Shown: positions 1-9,471, counted from the first letter of the stretch. The stretch: DNA of 64,000 nt from Coprococcus_C hominis (GCF_020687505.1 NZ_JAJEQT010000007.1); one strand, 5' to 3'. The notes: generated by a model from the letters alone, not told the origin. Numbers and translations are program-made.

Positions 1-1961
1 TAGCAGACAATGCGGTTATTGATGTCCACATTGCTCTGGTGGTTGAACACATTGAGGGAGCCGGTTACATAGATTTCAAGGGCCGTAGCGATATACTGGG
101 CTTCCTTTTCCTCCTGTTCCCGGAGCAGGTTATACAGATCCTCCAGAACCGGCATATTCTCCGGGCGCGGGTCATTCAGGTAAGTCTGATAAACCAGGCG
201 CACACAGCGGTCGATGATGGTTTTTTGCACCGGCTGCAAGCCTTCCTTACCGCCCACGATCAGCTCACACAAGCTGAGAATAAAGTCAGACTTGAGGGAC
301 AGCGGGCTTTCATCATCCGAGTAGTCCAGATTCAGGTCCATCGGATTGATATAGTTGGTGGAGGTAGGCGAGATCTTGATGACCTGCCCATGCAGACGCT
401 CCACCAGAGGTGCGTACTCAGCTTCCGGGTCACAGATGATGACATCATCACTGGTAAGCAAAAAACAGTTTGCAATCTCACGCTTGGCGCTGAAGGACTT
501 ACCGGAACCCGGCGTACCCAGAATCAGACCGTTTGGGTTTTTCAGCAGCTTTCTGTCCACCATGATGAGGTTGTTGGACAGGGCGTTGATGCCGTAATAC
601 AGCGCTTCTTTCCCGTTCTGGAACAGCTCCTGGGTGGTAAACGGCACGAAGATAGCCGTGGAACTGGTGGTCAGCCCCCGCTGGATCTCAATCTGGTTGA
701 GTCCCAGAGGCAGACAGCTCATCAGCCCTTCTTCCTGCTGGAAATCCAATCTGGTCAGCTGGCAGTTATACTTCTGGGCAATAGAGCCTGCCTGAAAGAT
801 GTTGTTGCCAAGCTGCCGGGGATTGTCTGCTGTATTCAGCACCAGAAAGGTCAAAAGGAACATTCTCTCGTTTCGGCTCTGCAAATCCTGCAACAGCTTT
901 TTCGCTTCACTGCCGTAGGTGGCAAGGTCAGAGGGAATGATGTCCATGTCGTATCCGGCACGGACTGCTTTTTTCTGTTCCTCGATCTTACTGCGGTCCA
1001 GGTCGGTAATCTTACGCTTTACCGTTTTGATGGCTTTTACTTGATCCACCGACTGAATGTGCATACTCACAATGAGCGAGCTTTCCATATCCAGAAAATC
1101 AGCCAGCAGACGGTCATTCAGCTCTGGGGCTAAAATCTGCAAAAAAGAAACAGCCCCGTATTTCTTTCCCATACGGAACTGCTTGCCGGTGCGGAACTCA
1201 AAGGAGCTTGGTGCGATGAAGTCCTTGGTAGATAGGCCGGAAGGAGCCAGCCAGTCCCATTCAAACTGAAACGGGCGCTGTTCATCCATGTGGAATACTG
1301 CATGAAGCTGGGAAAGCCTTTCCTTACCGTCCAGTGTTCTGGCGGCTACGCCAAGACGCTTGAAGTTATTGAGTATATCGGTCTCAATACGCTCCAGACG
1401 GGGCTTGGCAGCTTTGATGCTGTCAGCGTCGATACCAAAGGTCAGGTATTTGGTCTTGATGAGACCGTTGTTACCTCTGGCCAGCTGATTTTGCAGCATT
1501 GTGGTGTATTCCTCGCGGATACTGTCAAAGGCGTCCCTCTGGGGCGGGATGGAAATGGAGTTAGCAAAGGTCTCCTCCGATGCCGCAAGGTTCAAAAAAG
1601 ACAGCTGGAAATGAATCGAGCTGTCAAAATAATTGAGGAAATCACACCACCCCTCAAAGATTGCCGTCTTATCTTCGTTTTGGGAGAGCTGATAGTTGAT
1701 GTCCTGAAACTGGATGGTCTTTGTGTAGTGGCTGTCCGATACGCGGCAGATTCCGTCCGGCCACATCCGTTCATAAGGGATACTGTCCTGCGCAGATTTT
1801 CCTTTTTTGTCCGTGCGGTTAGCGCGGGCAATGGCCGCTTCGATCTGCTTCTTATCGGCGCGGGACAGCTTTTTCTTTGTCTTTACCGGCTGCACAGTTT
1901 TTTCCTCGGTTTTTCCGAACATCCGATGCAACCATTTTTTTATTGCGGTGAACAATGTCAT
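1..1961 (-). CDS. VirB4-type conjugation ATPase, C-terminus cut by window edge
   Basis: ATPase that energises the type IV secretion (mating-pair) channel of the ICE at the membrane. The reading frame is open from ATG 1961 to the window edge, about 653 codons of a family usually near 800, so the C-terminus is missing. The start follows AAGGAGGTGT. A Walker A motif GTPGSGKSF lies near residue 480, followed by a region resembling the acidic DPEAEYAPL segment typical of VirB4/TraE proteins of Gram-positive ICEs. The start lies inside the 3' end of the upstream PrgI gene (about 110 bp overlap), which suggests coupled translation. Family assignment is confident; the exact subfamily is not. Confidence 0.9.
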   Translation of the reverse strand, partial: MTLFTAIKKWLHRMFGKTEEKTVQPVKTKKKLSRADKKQIEAAIARANRTDKKGKSAQDSIPYERMWPDGICRVSDSHYTKTIQFQDINYQLSQNEDKTAIFEGWCDFLNYFDSSIHFQLSFLNLAASEETFANSISIPPQRDAFDSIREEYTTMLQNQLARGNNGLIKTKYLTFGIDADSIKAAKPRLERIETDILNNFKRLGVAARTLDGKERLSQLHAVFHMDEQRPFQFEWDWLAPSGLSTKDFIAPSSFEFRTGKQFRMGKKYGAVSFLQILAPELNDRLLADFLDMESSLIVSMHIQSVDQVKAIKTVKRKITDLDRSKIEEQKKAVRAGYDMDIIPSDLATYGSEAKKLLQDLQSRNERMFLLTFLVLNTADNPRQLGNNIFQAGSIAQKYNCQLTRLDFQQEEGLMSCLPLGLNQIEIQRGLTTSSTAIFVPFTTQELFQNGKEALYYGINALSNNLIMVDRKLLKNPNGLILGTPGSGKSFSAKREIANCFLLTSDDVIICDPEAEYAPLVERLHGQVIKISPTSTNYINPMDLNLDYSDDESPLSLKSDFILSLCELIVGGKEGLQPVQKTIIDRCVRLVYQTYLNDPRPENMPVLEDLYNLLREQEEKEAQYIATALEIYVTGSLNVFNHQSNVDINNRIVC

Positions 1962-2307
1962 ACACCTCCTTATCAAGCATTTCCTGCCGCTTTAATACGG
2001 CATAAAAGTTGTTGGTCTGGTAAGGTCGCTGCTTTGGACGGATCACAGCTACTTTGAGAATGTTGCCGACGATCTTTTCCAGGGGCTGTCCATGCTTTTC
2101 ATACATTGCCAGCAGGAAGAAGGGCATCATGACCAGCATCATACACATGGCGGCCATGCTGTTTCCCGCAGGCTCACGGAGCAAAAAGAACAGCGGTACG
2201 CCTACAAGCGCCCCGGCGGTAAAGCAGACCAGCTGCCTTCGGGTCAGATTGAACATGACCTTGGTTTTGACTTTGGTTAAATCTTTGGGTACGGGTACAT
2301 AAGCCAA
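1852..2307 (-). CDS. PrgI family conjugation membrane protein
   Basis: Small membrane protein of the PrgI family (151 aa), a VirB3-like part of the mating channel. Two hydrophobic segments sit at about residues 25-45 and 50-70, followed by the family-typical PKQRPYQTNNFYAVL stretch. I chose a TTG start at 2307 because AAGGAGG lies eight bases upstream and the protein then begins LAYVPVPKDL, as in the family; the longer frame upstream has no ribosome site. The 3' end overlaps the virB4-like gene. The order VirB6-like, PrgI, VirB4 is the standard one in Tn1549-like ICEs. Confidence 0.88.
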   Translation of the reverse strand: MAYVPVPKDLTKVKTKVMFNLTRRQLVCFTAGALVGVPLFFLLREPAGNSMAAMCMMLVMMPFFLLAMYEKHGQPLEKIVGNILKVAVIRPKQRPYQTNNFYAVLKRQEMLDKEVYDIVHRNKKMVASDVRKNRGKNCAAGKDKEKAVPRR

Positions 2308-2327
2308 TGTGGAAACCTCCTTCCGGT

Positions 2328-2602
2328 TTAATGCGCCTGAAAGACTGCTTTTGCGAGACTGCCGGTTTTGAACAGCGTAAAGCACAGCAGTACGGTGTAG
2401 CCCACGCAGCTCCAGATCGCCATGATGATGTCATCTTCCAGAGCGATGTTCTGCACCAGCACAGCATAAATTGCCACGCAGACGATGATGAGAAACGCCT
2501 GAAAGCCCAGCGCCAGCAGGGAGCGGAGGTAGTTCTGCCCCATACCGCCCCATTCCTTGCCCATCATCGCTGCCATCGGAAGCGGCGCAACGGATGTGAC
2601 AA
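2328..2602 (-). pseudogene. VirB6/TrbL-like conjugation protein, 3' exon
   Basis: C-terminal part of the polytopic VirB6-like channel protein whose N-terminal part lies at 5191-5785. It begins at LVTSVAPLPMA, carries WGGMGQNYLRSL and two hydrophobic helices, and ends FKTGSLAKAVFQAH, the usual end of this family. A group II intron separates it from the 5' exon. Joining base 5191 to 2602 would restore an uninterrupted frame (…IEIY-LVTS…). Whether the gene works depends on splicing; without it the frame is broken. Confidence 0.8.
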
Positions 2603-2663
2603 GTAGGGTAAGAACCCGGTGCCTTGCCATATTGCTATGGCAGGTTTCCGAGAACTTCCCTCC

Positions 2664-2697
2664 GAACCGGACTTACACCTCTCGATGTATCCGGCTC
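2664..2697 (-). ncRNA. Group II intron domain V catalytic hairpin
   Basis: 34-nt hairpin with 5' strand GAGCCGGATACATC, GAGA tip and 3' strand ending GTCCGGTTC. Length, the AGC near the 5' base and the closing pairs match the conserved catalytic domain V. It lies between the stop of the maturase gene and the 3' splice site. Confidence 0.85.
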
Positions 2698-2705
2698 TCC
2701 AGATG

Positions 2706-4538
2706 TCAGTCTAACTTTCCAGCGTGTAACTTATCGTGACAGTAGACGCAGAGTGCCATTGTCTTACGCTTACGCCCAATCATGGCGATTTCCCATTGTT
2801 TTCTGCCACTTAAATCTTTGAGTTTTCGTATATGGTGTATTTCAAGCGGCACATTCTCTGCGCCACACCACTCACACCTGTTTGCTTGCAGTCTTTTTAT
2901 AAGGCTATTACGCCCATAATTCTCAAAAATTCTTGCTACTATATCAGGATTTCCGCTTTCTACTTTAGTGTCCCGGCGGAACCCATTATTGTAAAACAAT
3001 ACCTTTCCGACCTTGCCGTTTTTCTTCGGATATTCCACAACAAAATCTTTTCCTTGACGGTACTTGCGGATAATTCTGCTGATTCGTGTCCGATATTTTC
3101 CAGCAAAGGTTTTGAGCATACTGTATCTCATTACATAGTAGAAGTTATTGAGTACAGACACGTTGTTTGCAAGTCGGTAGTAGTTATACAATCCACGAAT
3201 TTCTGCGTTGTACTGGTTTAGGATTTCCAAATCGTCCAAGTGCAACAGGCGAGTGCGCCGGACAGGTTCCCAAACCTCTTTGTTTCCATTTTGTTTGTCG
3301 TATTTAATCTTGAGGGCATTGTAGGAGAACAGTCGTTTTACCCACTTATCATGGGGAACATAAAGTAAGACTTTTCCATTGTTTACCCGTCTGGTAGCCC
3401 CGGTTTTGGTCTTTTTGTTGTGTTCGCCTTTGGCGATTGTGACCTCATATCCCAAGAACTTCGCAGCGTCGTGTCCATGAGTAATCAATGTCTTTTCCTC
3501 GGACATTTCCAGATGGAGTTTGTCCCGGATAAAGCAGCCTACATCTTGTTTAATCTGTTCTGCGTCCTCTTTGCTGCCGATAACTCCGATTAAGAAATCA
3601 TCGGCGTATCGGATATAGCAAAGCCGTTTATAGCTATCGTCCATCTGGTCGCTATACGGCATAGATTTCAGACTACGCCGCAGTTCCCGGATTTCTGCAC
3701 TTAGACCTTCTTTTTCTTCCTCGCTCATTTTAGAGAGATTTCTTTTAAGCCTTTGTTCTTTCCCCCGGCAGACATCCAGCTTCTTCTTGAACGCAGGATT
3801 GATTTTACGGCGGTTTCCGCAGTTGAATTTCTCTGCATACTCTGCCATATAACTGTCCAGTTCGTTCATATAGATGTTTGCAAGGATAGGGCTGATGATG
3901 GAGCCTTGCGGAGTGCCGGAATAAGTATTGTGATAATTCCAATCCTCCATATATCCGGCTTTCAAGAACTTCCAGAGCAGACCGATGAAATGTTCGTCTG
4001 CAATCCGCTTTCGCAAAATAGCAATCAACACATGATGGTCTACGTTGTCAAAACAGCCCTTTATATCTCCCTCAACGAACCACTTTGTCCCCGTAAAATA
4101 TTTCTGCACATATTTGAGTGCCGTATGACAGCTTCTGTTTATACGGAAACCGTGGGAATAGTCGCTAAAGGTTGGCTCATAAATACTCTCTAAGATGAGC
4201 CGCACCACCTCCTGTGTCAGTTTATCGTCGAATGACGGTATTCCCAGAGGACGCATTTTCCCATTGGATTTCGGGATATACGTTCTCCTTGCCGGGTTAG
4301 GCTGATAACTAAAATCCCGCATCTTTTCAATGAGGGCGTTTATCCTTGCCATTCCCATTCCGTCAATGGTTTTGCCGTCTGTTCCGGCTGTCATGTTGCC
4401 TGGTTTCGCCTGTATCCGCTGATATGCCAGCAGATAGAATTGTGGATTGTACAGGTTGCGGTATAACCGCTCGTACTTGTAACTCTTGTTACACGCCTTG
4501 GATTTTAGGCTTTCCAACACATTTTCAGGACTTCTCAT
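2706..4538 (-). CDS. ltrA: Group II intron reverse transcriptase/maturase (LtrA-like, with HNH domain)
   Basis: Intron-encoded protein of 610 aa that helps splicing and carries out target-primed reverse transcription. The RT domain spans about residues 40-370, with the catalytic YADD box at 311-314, the GTPQGSIISPIL block near 208-219 and PLGIPSFDDK near 97-106. The maturase X region follows (about 400-520). The C-terminus has an HNH endonuclease with a CEWC…HHI core and a final CVYCHDKLH zinc pair. It is full length with no frameshift, so the element may be mobile. The stop lies eight bases before domain V, as in many compact bacterial introns. Confidence 0.95.
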   Translation of the reverse strand: MRSPENVLESLKSKACNKSYKYERLYRNLYNPQFYLLAYQRIQAKPGNMTAGTDGKTIDGMGMARINALIEKMRDFSYQPNPARRTYIPKSNGKMRPLGIPSFDDKLTQEVVRLILESIYEPTFSDYSHGFRINRSCHTALKYVQKYFTGTKWFVEGDIKGCFDNVDHHVLIAILRKRIADEHFIGLLWKFLKAGYMEDWNYHNTYSGTPQGSIISPILANIYMNELDSYMAEYAEKFNCGNRRKINPAFKKKLDVCRGKEQRLKRNLSKMSEEEKEGLSAEIRELRRSLKSMPYSDQMDDSYKRLCYIRYADDFLIGVIGSKEDAEQIKQDVGCFIRDKLHLEMSEEKTLITHGHDAAKFLGYEVTIAKGEHNKKTKTGATRRVNNGKVLLYVPHDKWVKRLFSYNALKIKYDKQNGNKEVWEPVRRTRLLHLDDLEILNQYNAEIRGLYNYYRLANNVSVLNNFYYVMRYSMLKTFAGKYRTRISRIIRKYRQGKDFVVEYPKKNGKVGKVLFYNNGFRRDTKVESGNPDIVARIFENYGRNSLIKRLQANRCEWCGAENVPLEIHHIRKLKDLSGRKQWEIAMIGRKRKTMALCVYCHDKLHAGKLD

Positions 4539-5190
4539 AATGCCTCACGCACCTTTCCTTTTTATGAATTGGTTGACATCCTGCCTCCCTTCGCCATGTA
4601 GACGGCTTTCCCGCCCTCAGACTACTACGGAGGCTCCGTTGCCATGCCGGATATTCAGCGTCATCTTTCTTGGGTTTTTACCCCTTGAAATTTATCGCCT
4701 TGCGGCATTACGCATAGCCGGATAGTTCCGGCGTTCCGGTTTAGGCAATCTCCAGTTAGACACTTTGGGAAAAGCGTATTGTGATGTCGGTAGTGGGTTT
4801 TCGTCCTTTTCCGCTTACTGCGGCTGGCTGTCATAAGTATCGTGCGGTCTGTGTTTACCTGTCACATTCCGCTATGACATACGGCGAATACAACCATCCT
4901 GCGCCGCCGGGTCGAGTATCCCGCCTCGGACTGCCCTTAAAGCAGTTTAGCCTTGCTCCTCATTCACAATGTTGCGTCTTGCCGCTCAGTCGTGGGTAGA
5001 TGGTTTTCCCAACTTGCGATTTTTCCGATACGCTATTGTCCCCCTTGTGGTTTCCCTCCGGGGTAAATCGGATGACGCTAAAGTGACGCTTTTCACGTCT
5101 TTGATACTTTTCTTTACCGGCTTGCTAAAGCCGGGTTCCCAAAATGCCCGCACACCGCCTTTGGATGAAAAGCGGCGCTTCTGGACGCGC

Positions 5191-5785
5191 GGTAGATCTC
5201 AATCATACGGCCATAAATGACGATAAAGATACAGATATACAGTGCCCACATAGTAATGCCGATAAAGAGGGACTGGAACCAAAGCCCGAACAGCGGTCCC
5301 AGATCCATTTCCATAAGTCTCGGCTCCATATCTGCCAAAACAGAAGAAATGTCTATGGACGCATCCGAACCGATAATTCCTGCTGCCTGTGCTACCACGC
5401 TCTGCGCCATATCAAAGACGCCCATCACAATGTTCCATGTGTTGGTAACAAGCAGGATAGCGGCAGCACTCTTGAATACCCACTTGAAAATCATCCAGGT
5501 ATCCACATCATGCAGGTTGTTCTTGTCTGCAATCATCTGGATCAGGTCTACGGTCATCACAATAGCCAGGATCACGCCTGCAATCGGCACCATGATGGAG
5601 TTGGACAGGTTCTCAATCATACTGAAAATACTGCTATTCCATCCCTGCGGTGTCTGTCCTACCTGTACGGATATATCCGCGACTTGTTTGTTTACGCTGT
5701 CAAACAGCCCCGAAAGGTTACTCATAATACCGCCCACCAGCATTTCCTTGAGCCATTTGGTGAGGGCATCCAATAAGAAATCCAT
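5191..5785 (-). pseudogene. VirB6/TrbL-like conjugation protein, 5' exon interrupted by intron
   Basis: N-terminal 198 codons of the inner-membrane mating-channel protein. ATG 5785 follows AAGGAGG. An amphipathic start (MDFLLDALTKWLKEML) precedes several membrane helices (about residues 65-85, 110-130, 170-190), ending at YGRMIEIY. Beyond this point the frame reads into the group II intron and stops at 5114 with unrelated residues. The remainder of the protein is the exon at 2328-2602. Function requires intron splicing. Confidence 0.82.
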
Positions 5786-5854
5786 ACGGTGTCAACCTCC
5801 TTTCCGCCGCCCCCGCAAAACTGCGGGAGCGGCAAGGATTTCATGCGGGGACGC

Positions 5855-6073
5855 TTAGACAGAGAACAGCCCGGAAAGCAGGGGCACAAGGACCATGCCG
5901 ACTACGGCTACACCAGCGCCGGCCATGAGCTGCTTCATGCCCTGTGATTTTGCACCAGGGTTGTCGTTTCCGTAACCTTCCAGCAGGTTGATGACGCCCC
6001 AGATACCAAGACCGGCACCGAGCGCGATAACGAGGGTCTGAAGAACGGTAATTGCCTGTTCAAAAAATTCCAT
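5855..6073 (-). CDS. Maff2 family mobile-element membrane protein
   Basis: 72-aa protein with two predicted membrane helices (about residues 10-30 and 48-70) joined by a Gly/Asn-rich loop (EGYGNDNPGAKSQG). This is the Maff2 family, always found beside VirD4 and VirB6-like genes in Clostridia ICEs and perhaps VirB2-like in size and topology; that role is inference. It sits between the VirD4 gene and the VirB6-like gene in the transfer operon. Confidence 0.85.
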   Translation of the reverse strand: MEFFEQAITVLQTLVIALGAGLGIWGVINLLEGYGNDNPGAKSQGMKQLMAGAGVAVVGMVLVPLLSGLFSV

Positions 6074-6131
6074 ATAGTTTGTTAGCCGGAATCTGATTAA
6101 AAAATAGGTTTGTCATGTTTCATAGGCATAC

Positions 6132-6180
6132 AAAAGCCGGAACAATCTGCCGCCCGGTTTCCGGGAGCATGATTCCGGCT
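6132..6180. other. Strong hairpin between VirD4-like and Maff2 genes
   Basis: Arms AGCCGGAA (6135-6142) and TTCCGGCT (6173-6180) enclose a second stem CCCGG/CCGGG. On the minus strand it is followed by TTTTGT. It could act as a weak terminator or as an RNA stabiliser between virD4 and the channel genes. The 219-bp gap (6074-6292) holds no convincing gene. Confidence 0.5.
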
Positions 6181-6292
6181 GTCCTCCTTTTTCATTATTT
6201 TTTCTTGCGATTGTCCGCTTTGTACGCCAATGGCCCATAGAGGGCAGGTGCGGCGAATAGATAAGATCACTCCCTTCAAAAGCGGAACGAAG

Positions 6293-8122
6293 TTAAGCGC
6301 CCTTTGTGTCTACTTCATATACATCGCAGACCTCATTGGGCTTAAGTTTCAGCCTTGCGGACAGGAATGCTTCAATATCAAAAGCGTTCTTGTCATCCGC
6401 GTCGGCAGTGTACTTGAAATTTGGGTGCTTGGTAATGTCGTACTTATCCGAAAGGAATGGCCGCACACCGCGCAGCTGGAGGATACACTTGCCGCCGTCC
6501 ATAACGGCAAGCTCATCCTGGCTCATCAGCTCTTTCCCTAATTTTTGATAGTTGAGCGAATGGGAGGTTTCCCTGCCACGGCTCTCTCCGGTGTTGTAGG
6601 TGTCGATGGTTTCCTTGCCCAGCACGGCAGCCAGCTCCTTGAGGGTGGTCGGCTCCTTACCGCCCAGAAAGATGGAAGTATCCATGTTGCCGATGATGGT
6701 ATCCGCATTATCCTTATAGATCGCCTTGAGCTGACTCTGCGCCTGCAACACCAGACAGGCGGAGATCTCACGGCTTCGGATGGTTGCCACCAGCTTTTCC
6801 AGCTTAGGGATCTGCCCGATATTGGCGCACTCATCAATGAGACAGCGCACATGAACCGGGAGTCTGCCGCCATACACATCGTCAGCTTTTTCGCAAAGCA
6901 GGTTGAAAAGCTGGGTATAACACATGGAGATCAGGAAGTTAAAGCTGTCATCTGTATCACTCATAATGAGGAACAGAGCAGTTTTCCGGTCTCCCAGAGT
7001 ATCCAGCTCCAACTCGTCATAAGCTGTGACCTCACGCAGCTCTGCAATGTCGAATACGGCAAGGCGCGCACCACAAGAAATAAGAATCGACTTGGCTGTT
7101 TTTCCAGCGGCCAGCTTATATTTCTTATACTGGCGCACCGCAAAGTGGTTTGGCTTCTCAGTTTCTAATGCGTCAAACATCAGGTCCACGGGGTTCTTGA
7201 ACTCCTCGTCATCCTCCCGGACTTCCATGGCGTTGATGAACTCGATGAGGGTGGAAAAGTTCTGCTCCTCCACCGGAGCTTCATAGTGGATATACCCAAT
7301 CAACGCGCAATACAGCAAGGTCTCTGCTTTGACCCAGAAATCGTCCCCGGCCTTGCCTTCGCCTTTGGTATTGGCAATCAGCGTTGTTACCAGCTTCAAG
7401 ATGTCCTTTTCGCTGTGAATGTACGAGAAAGGATTGTAGTGCATACTTTTTTTGAAGTTGATGGTATTCAACACCTTAATCCGGTATGGCTCATAGATGA
7501 CCTTTCCATGCTTGTCCTTCATGGGCTTTCCGTCCTTCCCCAGCTTGGGTGCGCCCCTTTGGAGCATTTTTCCGCACTCCACCAAAATGGTTCCTTTCGG
7601 ATCGGTGACCACATAAGAACTGTGCATCTGCATCAAATTCGGTTTGAGCCAGAAGCGGGTCTTACCGGAACCGGAGCCGCCGATGACCAGCACATTTTTG
7701 TTTCTGGCGGTCTTTGGGTCCTTGGGGCGGCTGTTCATGGTCAGGCTTTCGGTTTTCGTGAGAATGACATTGTTCTGGAACACCGGGTCGATGTAGGCAG
7801 CGATGTCCTCACGGGTCCCCCAACGGGCAGAACCATACTCCAGCCCATGCCGGTACTTCTTAGCATTCTTGCTTTTGAGGTACACCGCCAGACGAAGGCC
7901 AGCGCCGCAGCACAGTCCCACCAGCAGATCCAACGGATGCAGGCTGGGCCAGAAACTTTGCAGCGCCCCAGGCAGGACAGCAAACAGAGAAAGGAATTTC
8001 TCTGAAGCATTTGCCCCCTGAGCCAACCGCCATGCTTCCCCGAAGTTAGTAGCAAACAGCCCCATCAGGAGATAGGGCAGGTTCAGCAAAACGAGCTTTT
8101 TGATGTCAAACTGCTTTTTCAT
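6293..8122 (-). CDS. VirD4-like conjugation coupling ATPase
   Basis: 609-aa coupling protein that brings the relaxosome DNA to the secretion channel. Two N-terminal membrane helices (about 10-30 and 60-80) are followed by Walker A GGSGSGKT (148-155) and a Walker B region ending IDECANIGQIP. The C-terminus holds the GGKCILQLRGVRPFLSDKYD segment typical of the TraG/VirD4 proteins of these ICEs. The ATG at 8122 overlaps the upstream PcfB-like gene by four bases (ATGA type), so the two are translationally coupled. Confidence 0.93.
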   Translation of the reverse strand: MKKQFDIKKLVLLNLPYLLMGLFATNFGEAWRLAQGANASEKFLSLFAVLPGALQSFWPSLHPLDLLVGLCCGAGLRLAVYLKSKNAKKYRHGLEYGSARWGTREDIAAYIDPVFQNNVILTKTESLTMNSRPKDPKTARNKNVLVIGGSGSGKTRFWLKPNLMQMHSSYVVTDPKGTILVECGKMLQRGAPKLGKDGKPMKDKHGKVIYEPYRIKVLNTINFKKSMHYNPFSYIHSEKDILKLVTTLIANTKGEGKAGDDFWVKAETLLYCALIGYIHYEAPVEEQNFSTLIEFINAMEVREDDEEFKNPVDLMFDALETEKPNHFAVRQYKKYKLAAGKTAKSILISCGARLAVFDIAELREVTAYDELELDTLGDRKTALFLIMSDTDDSFNFLISMCYTQLFNLLCEKADDVYGGRLPVHVRCLIDECANIGQIPKLEKLVATIRSREISACLVLQAQSQLKAIYKDNADTIIGNMDTSIFLGGKEPTTLKELAAVLGKETIDTYNTGESRGRETSHSLNYQKLGKELMSQDELAVMDGGKCILQLRGVRPFLSDKYDITKHPNFKYTADADDKNAFDIEAFLSARLKLKPNEVCDVYEVDTKGA

Positions 8123-8619
8123 CGTTCCAGCTCCTTTCGCTTGGTGCGGTCCACCACGGCATTTTTGACCATCTCTTTGAACTGACTGAGTTTTGCCAGC
8201 ACAGACGGGCGTTCCGTTTTCTCGGCTTTCTTGACCTTTTTGCTGGTGTACTCGGTAAATGCAGCGGTCAGCGCATCGGCGTCACGGCCCTTGAAAAAGA
8301 TCAGGTACTTGGGCGGGGAGCTGCTGCGGTCTTTCTTCACCGCATAATCCACACCATATTTCCGGGCGATCTTCTCAAATTCCTTGATGGAAGGGTCTGT
8401 GATCTCGATATTGGAGATCCCCTGATTCTGACCAATGAGCTGCTTGACGGTCTGTTTGCCGTGGGGTGTCACAGGGGCGTCACGGCTTCTCTGCTTTTGC
8501 AGCTTCTTTTCCTTGCAGTGGGCCATATACTTGCTAATGGCGGCTTTGAGCAGCCTGCCGGTGAACTTTGTTCCGCTGACAACCAGCGTTAAAGTCCTGT
8601 TTTCCACTTCTTCCTGCAT
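8119..8619 (-). CDS. PcfB family (DUF3801) conjugation protein
   Basis: About 166-aa basic protein of the PcfB/DUF3801 family, encoded directly upstream of the coupling protein in Tn1549-like ICEs and, by analogy with pCF10 PcfB, probably an accessory relaxosome factor. Visible features are the LTLVVSGTKFTGRLLKAAI N-terminus and YGVDYAVKKDRSSSPPKYL in the middle, with a Lys/Arg-rich tail. The ATG at 8619 is eight bases after AGGAGG and is preferred over ATG 8625 or 8661. It overlaps virD4 by four bases. Confidence 0.8.
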   Translation of the reverse strand: MQEEVENRTLTLVVSGTKFTGRLLKAAISKYMAHCKEKKLQKQRSRDAPVTPHGKQTVKQLIGQNQGISNIEITDPSIKEFEKIARKYGVDYAVKKDRSSSPPKYLIFFKGRDADALTAAFTEYTSKKVKKAEKTERPSVLAKLSQFKEMVKNAVVDRTKRKELER

Positions 8620-8705
8620 TTTCATCGCCTCCTTTCCACAAAATGTGCAGGGGTGGTGCATTTATTTCTAAGGCGGGACCACCAGCCGCCGGAGAAGGTA
8701 TTTCT

Positions 8706-9125
8706 TCATCGCTCCATCCCGCGGCCCTTTTTCTTTACCGGCTTCTTATCCGGCAGATTCCACTCTTCCCGAAACTCTGCCACACCTTTGGGGTCAAATG
8801 CCTTCAACTTCTCCAGATCAAAGGCAACAGCAGAATATTTCCCATAACCGGACTGAACCTGATAGGGAAGCACCTTCCCCAATTTGTTCTCTTTGATAAA
8901 TCGCAGCAAGTCCTTGCTGATGTCACCGGAAATAAACGCCTCTCCGGGGTCCAGGGAATACCCCGGAAGGTTCACCGTCATATCTGCAAACGGCTCTGCT
9001 CCATCTTCTGTATGGGTAATCATGCCGATATAAAGCCGCTGATTATTCGCATACATCCCAAGTTGCAGTGATATGGTTTCTTCTCCATATTCCCACTTAA
9101 AGGGTACTTTCTTTTCCTCATTCAT
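8706..9125 (-). CDS. DUF4313-like ICE accessory protein
   Basis: 139-aa soluble protein with no membrane segment and a basic Lys/Arg-rich end. It resembles the DUF4313 group common in Clostridia ICEs (FKWEYGEETISLQLGMY at the start, then DLEKLKAFDPKGVAEF). Its function is unknown. It sits in the accessory stretch between the antirepressor and PcfB genes. Confidence 0.65.
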   Translation of the reverse strand: MNEEKKVPFKWEYGEETISLQLGMYANNQRLYIGMITHTEDGAEPFADMTVNLPGYSLDPGEAFISGDISKDLLRFIKENKLGKVLPYQVQSGYGKYSAVAFDLEKLKAFDPKGVAEFREEWNLPDKKPVKKKGRGMER

Positions 9126-9137
9126 ATCGGATTCCTC

Positions 9138-9458
9138 CTATCGTATCTGTTCTTTGTGGTCATAAAACAAATCTCCATTTCTGACCTTTGCGTGGCTGAG
9201 AATCTTGATCTGCCCCTTTGCCTGACTGTCCAGAGCTTTTTCATAGCCTATATCTGACAAAAACAGGCGGGTGCGTTCTCCTTTCCAGCCCACCGGGGAG
9301 TCATGCGTCAGCACATCAAAAATAATCATGTGCCGCGTGTTCTCCGCAAATCGCTGGAGATCCATGTAGTCATGGCCGTGGTAGTTCTGCGACCCGGCCT
9401 TCTGGCGCATTTCCTCCATCAGCTGACCGATTGTTTTGCCTTCCTGCATAAAACCCAC
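9138..9458 (-). CDS. Small ICE protein of unknown function (paralogue of 11687-11956)
   Basis: 106-aa soluble protein. Its core (ENTRHMIIFDVL… ERTRLFLSDIGYEKAL) matches the 89-aa protein at 11687-11956 (DNTRWMIEFSIL… DEMRLFLTEDGYQAAL), so the ICE carries two members of one family. No catalytic motif is visible. The start after GGAAAGGAAGTG is reasonable. Confidence 0.6.
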   Translation of the reverse strand: MGFMQEGKTIGQLMEEMRQKAGSQNYHGHDYMDLQRFAENTRHMIIFDVLTHDSPVGWKGERTRLFLSDIGYEKALDSQAKGQIKILSHAKVRNGDLFYDHKEQIR

Positions 9459-9471
9459 TTCCTTTCCGTTC

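Larger units (their letters stand above)
2603..5190 (-). mobile_element. Group II intron within a VirB6-like ICE gene
   Basis: About 2.59 kb retroelement. A 34-nt domain V hairpin (2664-2697, GAGCC… with a GAGA-type tip …GGTTC) lies directly after the intron-encoded protein, followed by a domain VI-like stem and a 3' end reading CCCTAC. The 5' side (4539-5190) has no gene and should fold into domains I-III; domain IV carries the protein. I set the borders where the host protein frame is restored. The 5' end then reads GCGCG, not the usual GTGYG; the nearest GTGTG is at 5155-5151. Element identity is firm, the 5' border is uncertain by about 35 bases. Confidence 0.85.

Noticed and set aside
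39..2057. Long plus-strand open frames (364 and 255 codons)
   Set aside because: They are antisense to the virB4-like and PrgI genes, have no family features, and the minus strand gives clear conserved proteins.
6097..6279. 60-codon minus-strand frame between the VirD4-like and Maff2 genes
   Set aside because: It runs through the strong hairpin at 6132-6180, has no good ribosome site and no recognisable sequence.
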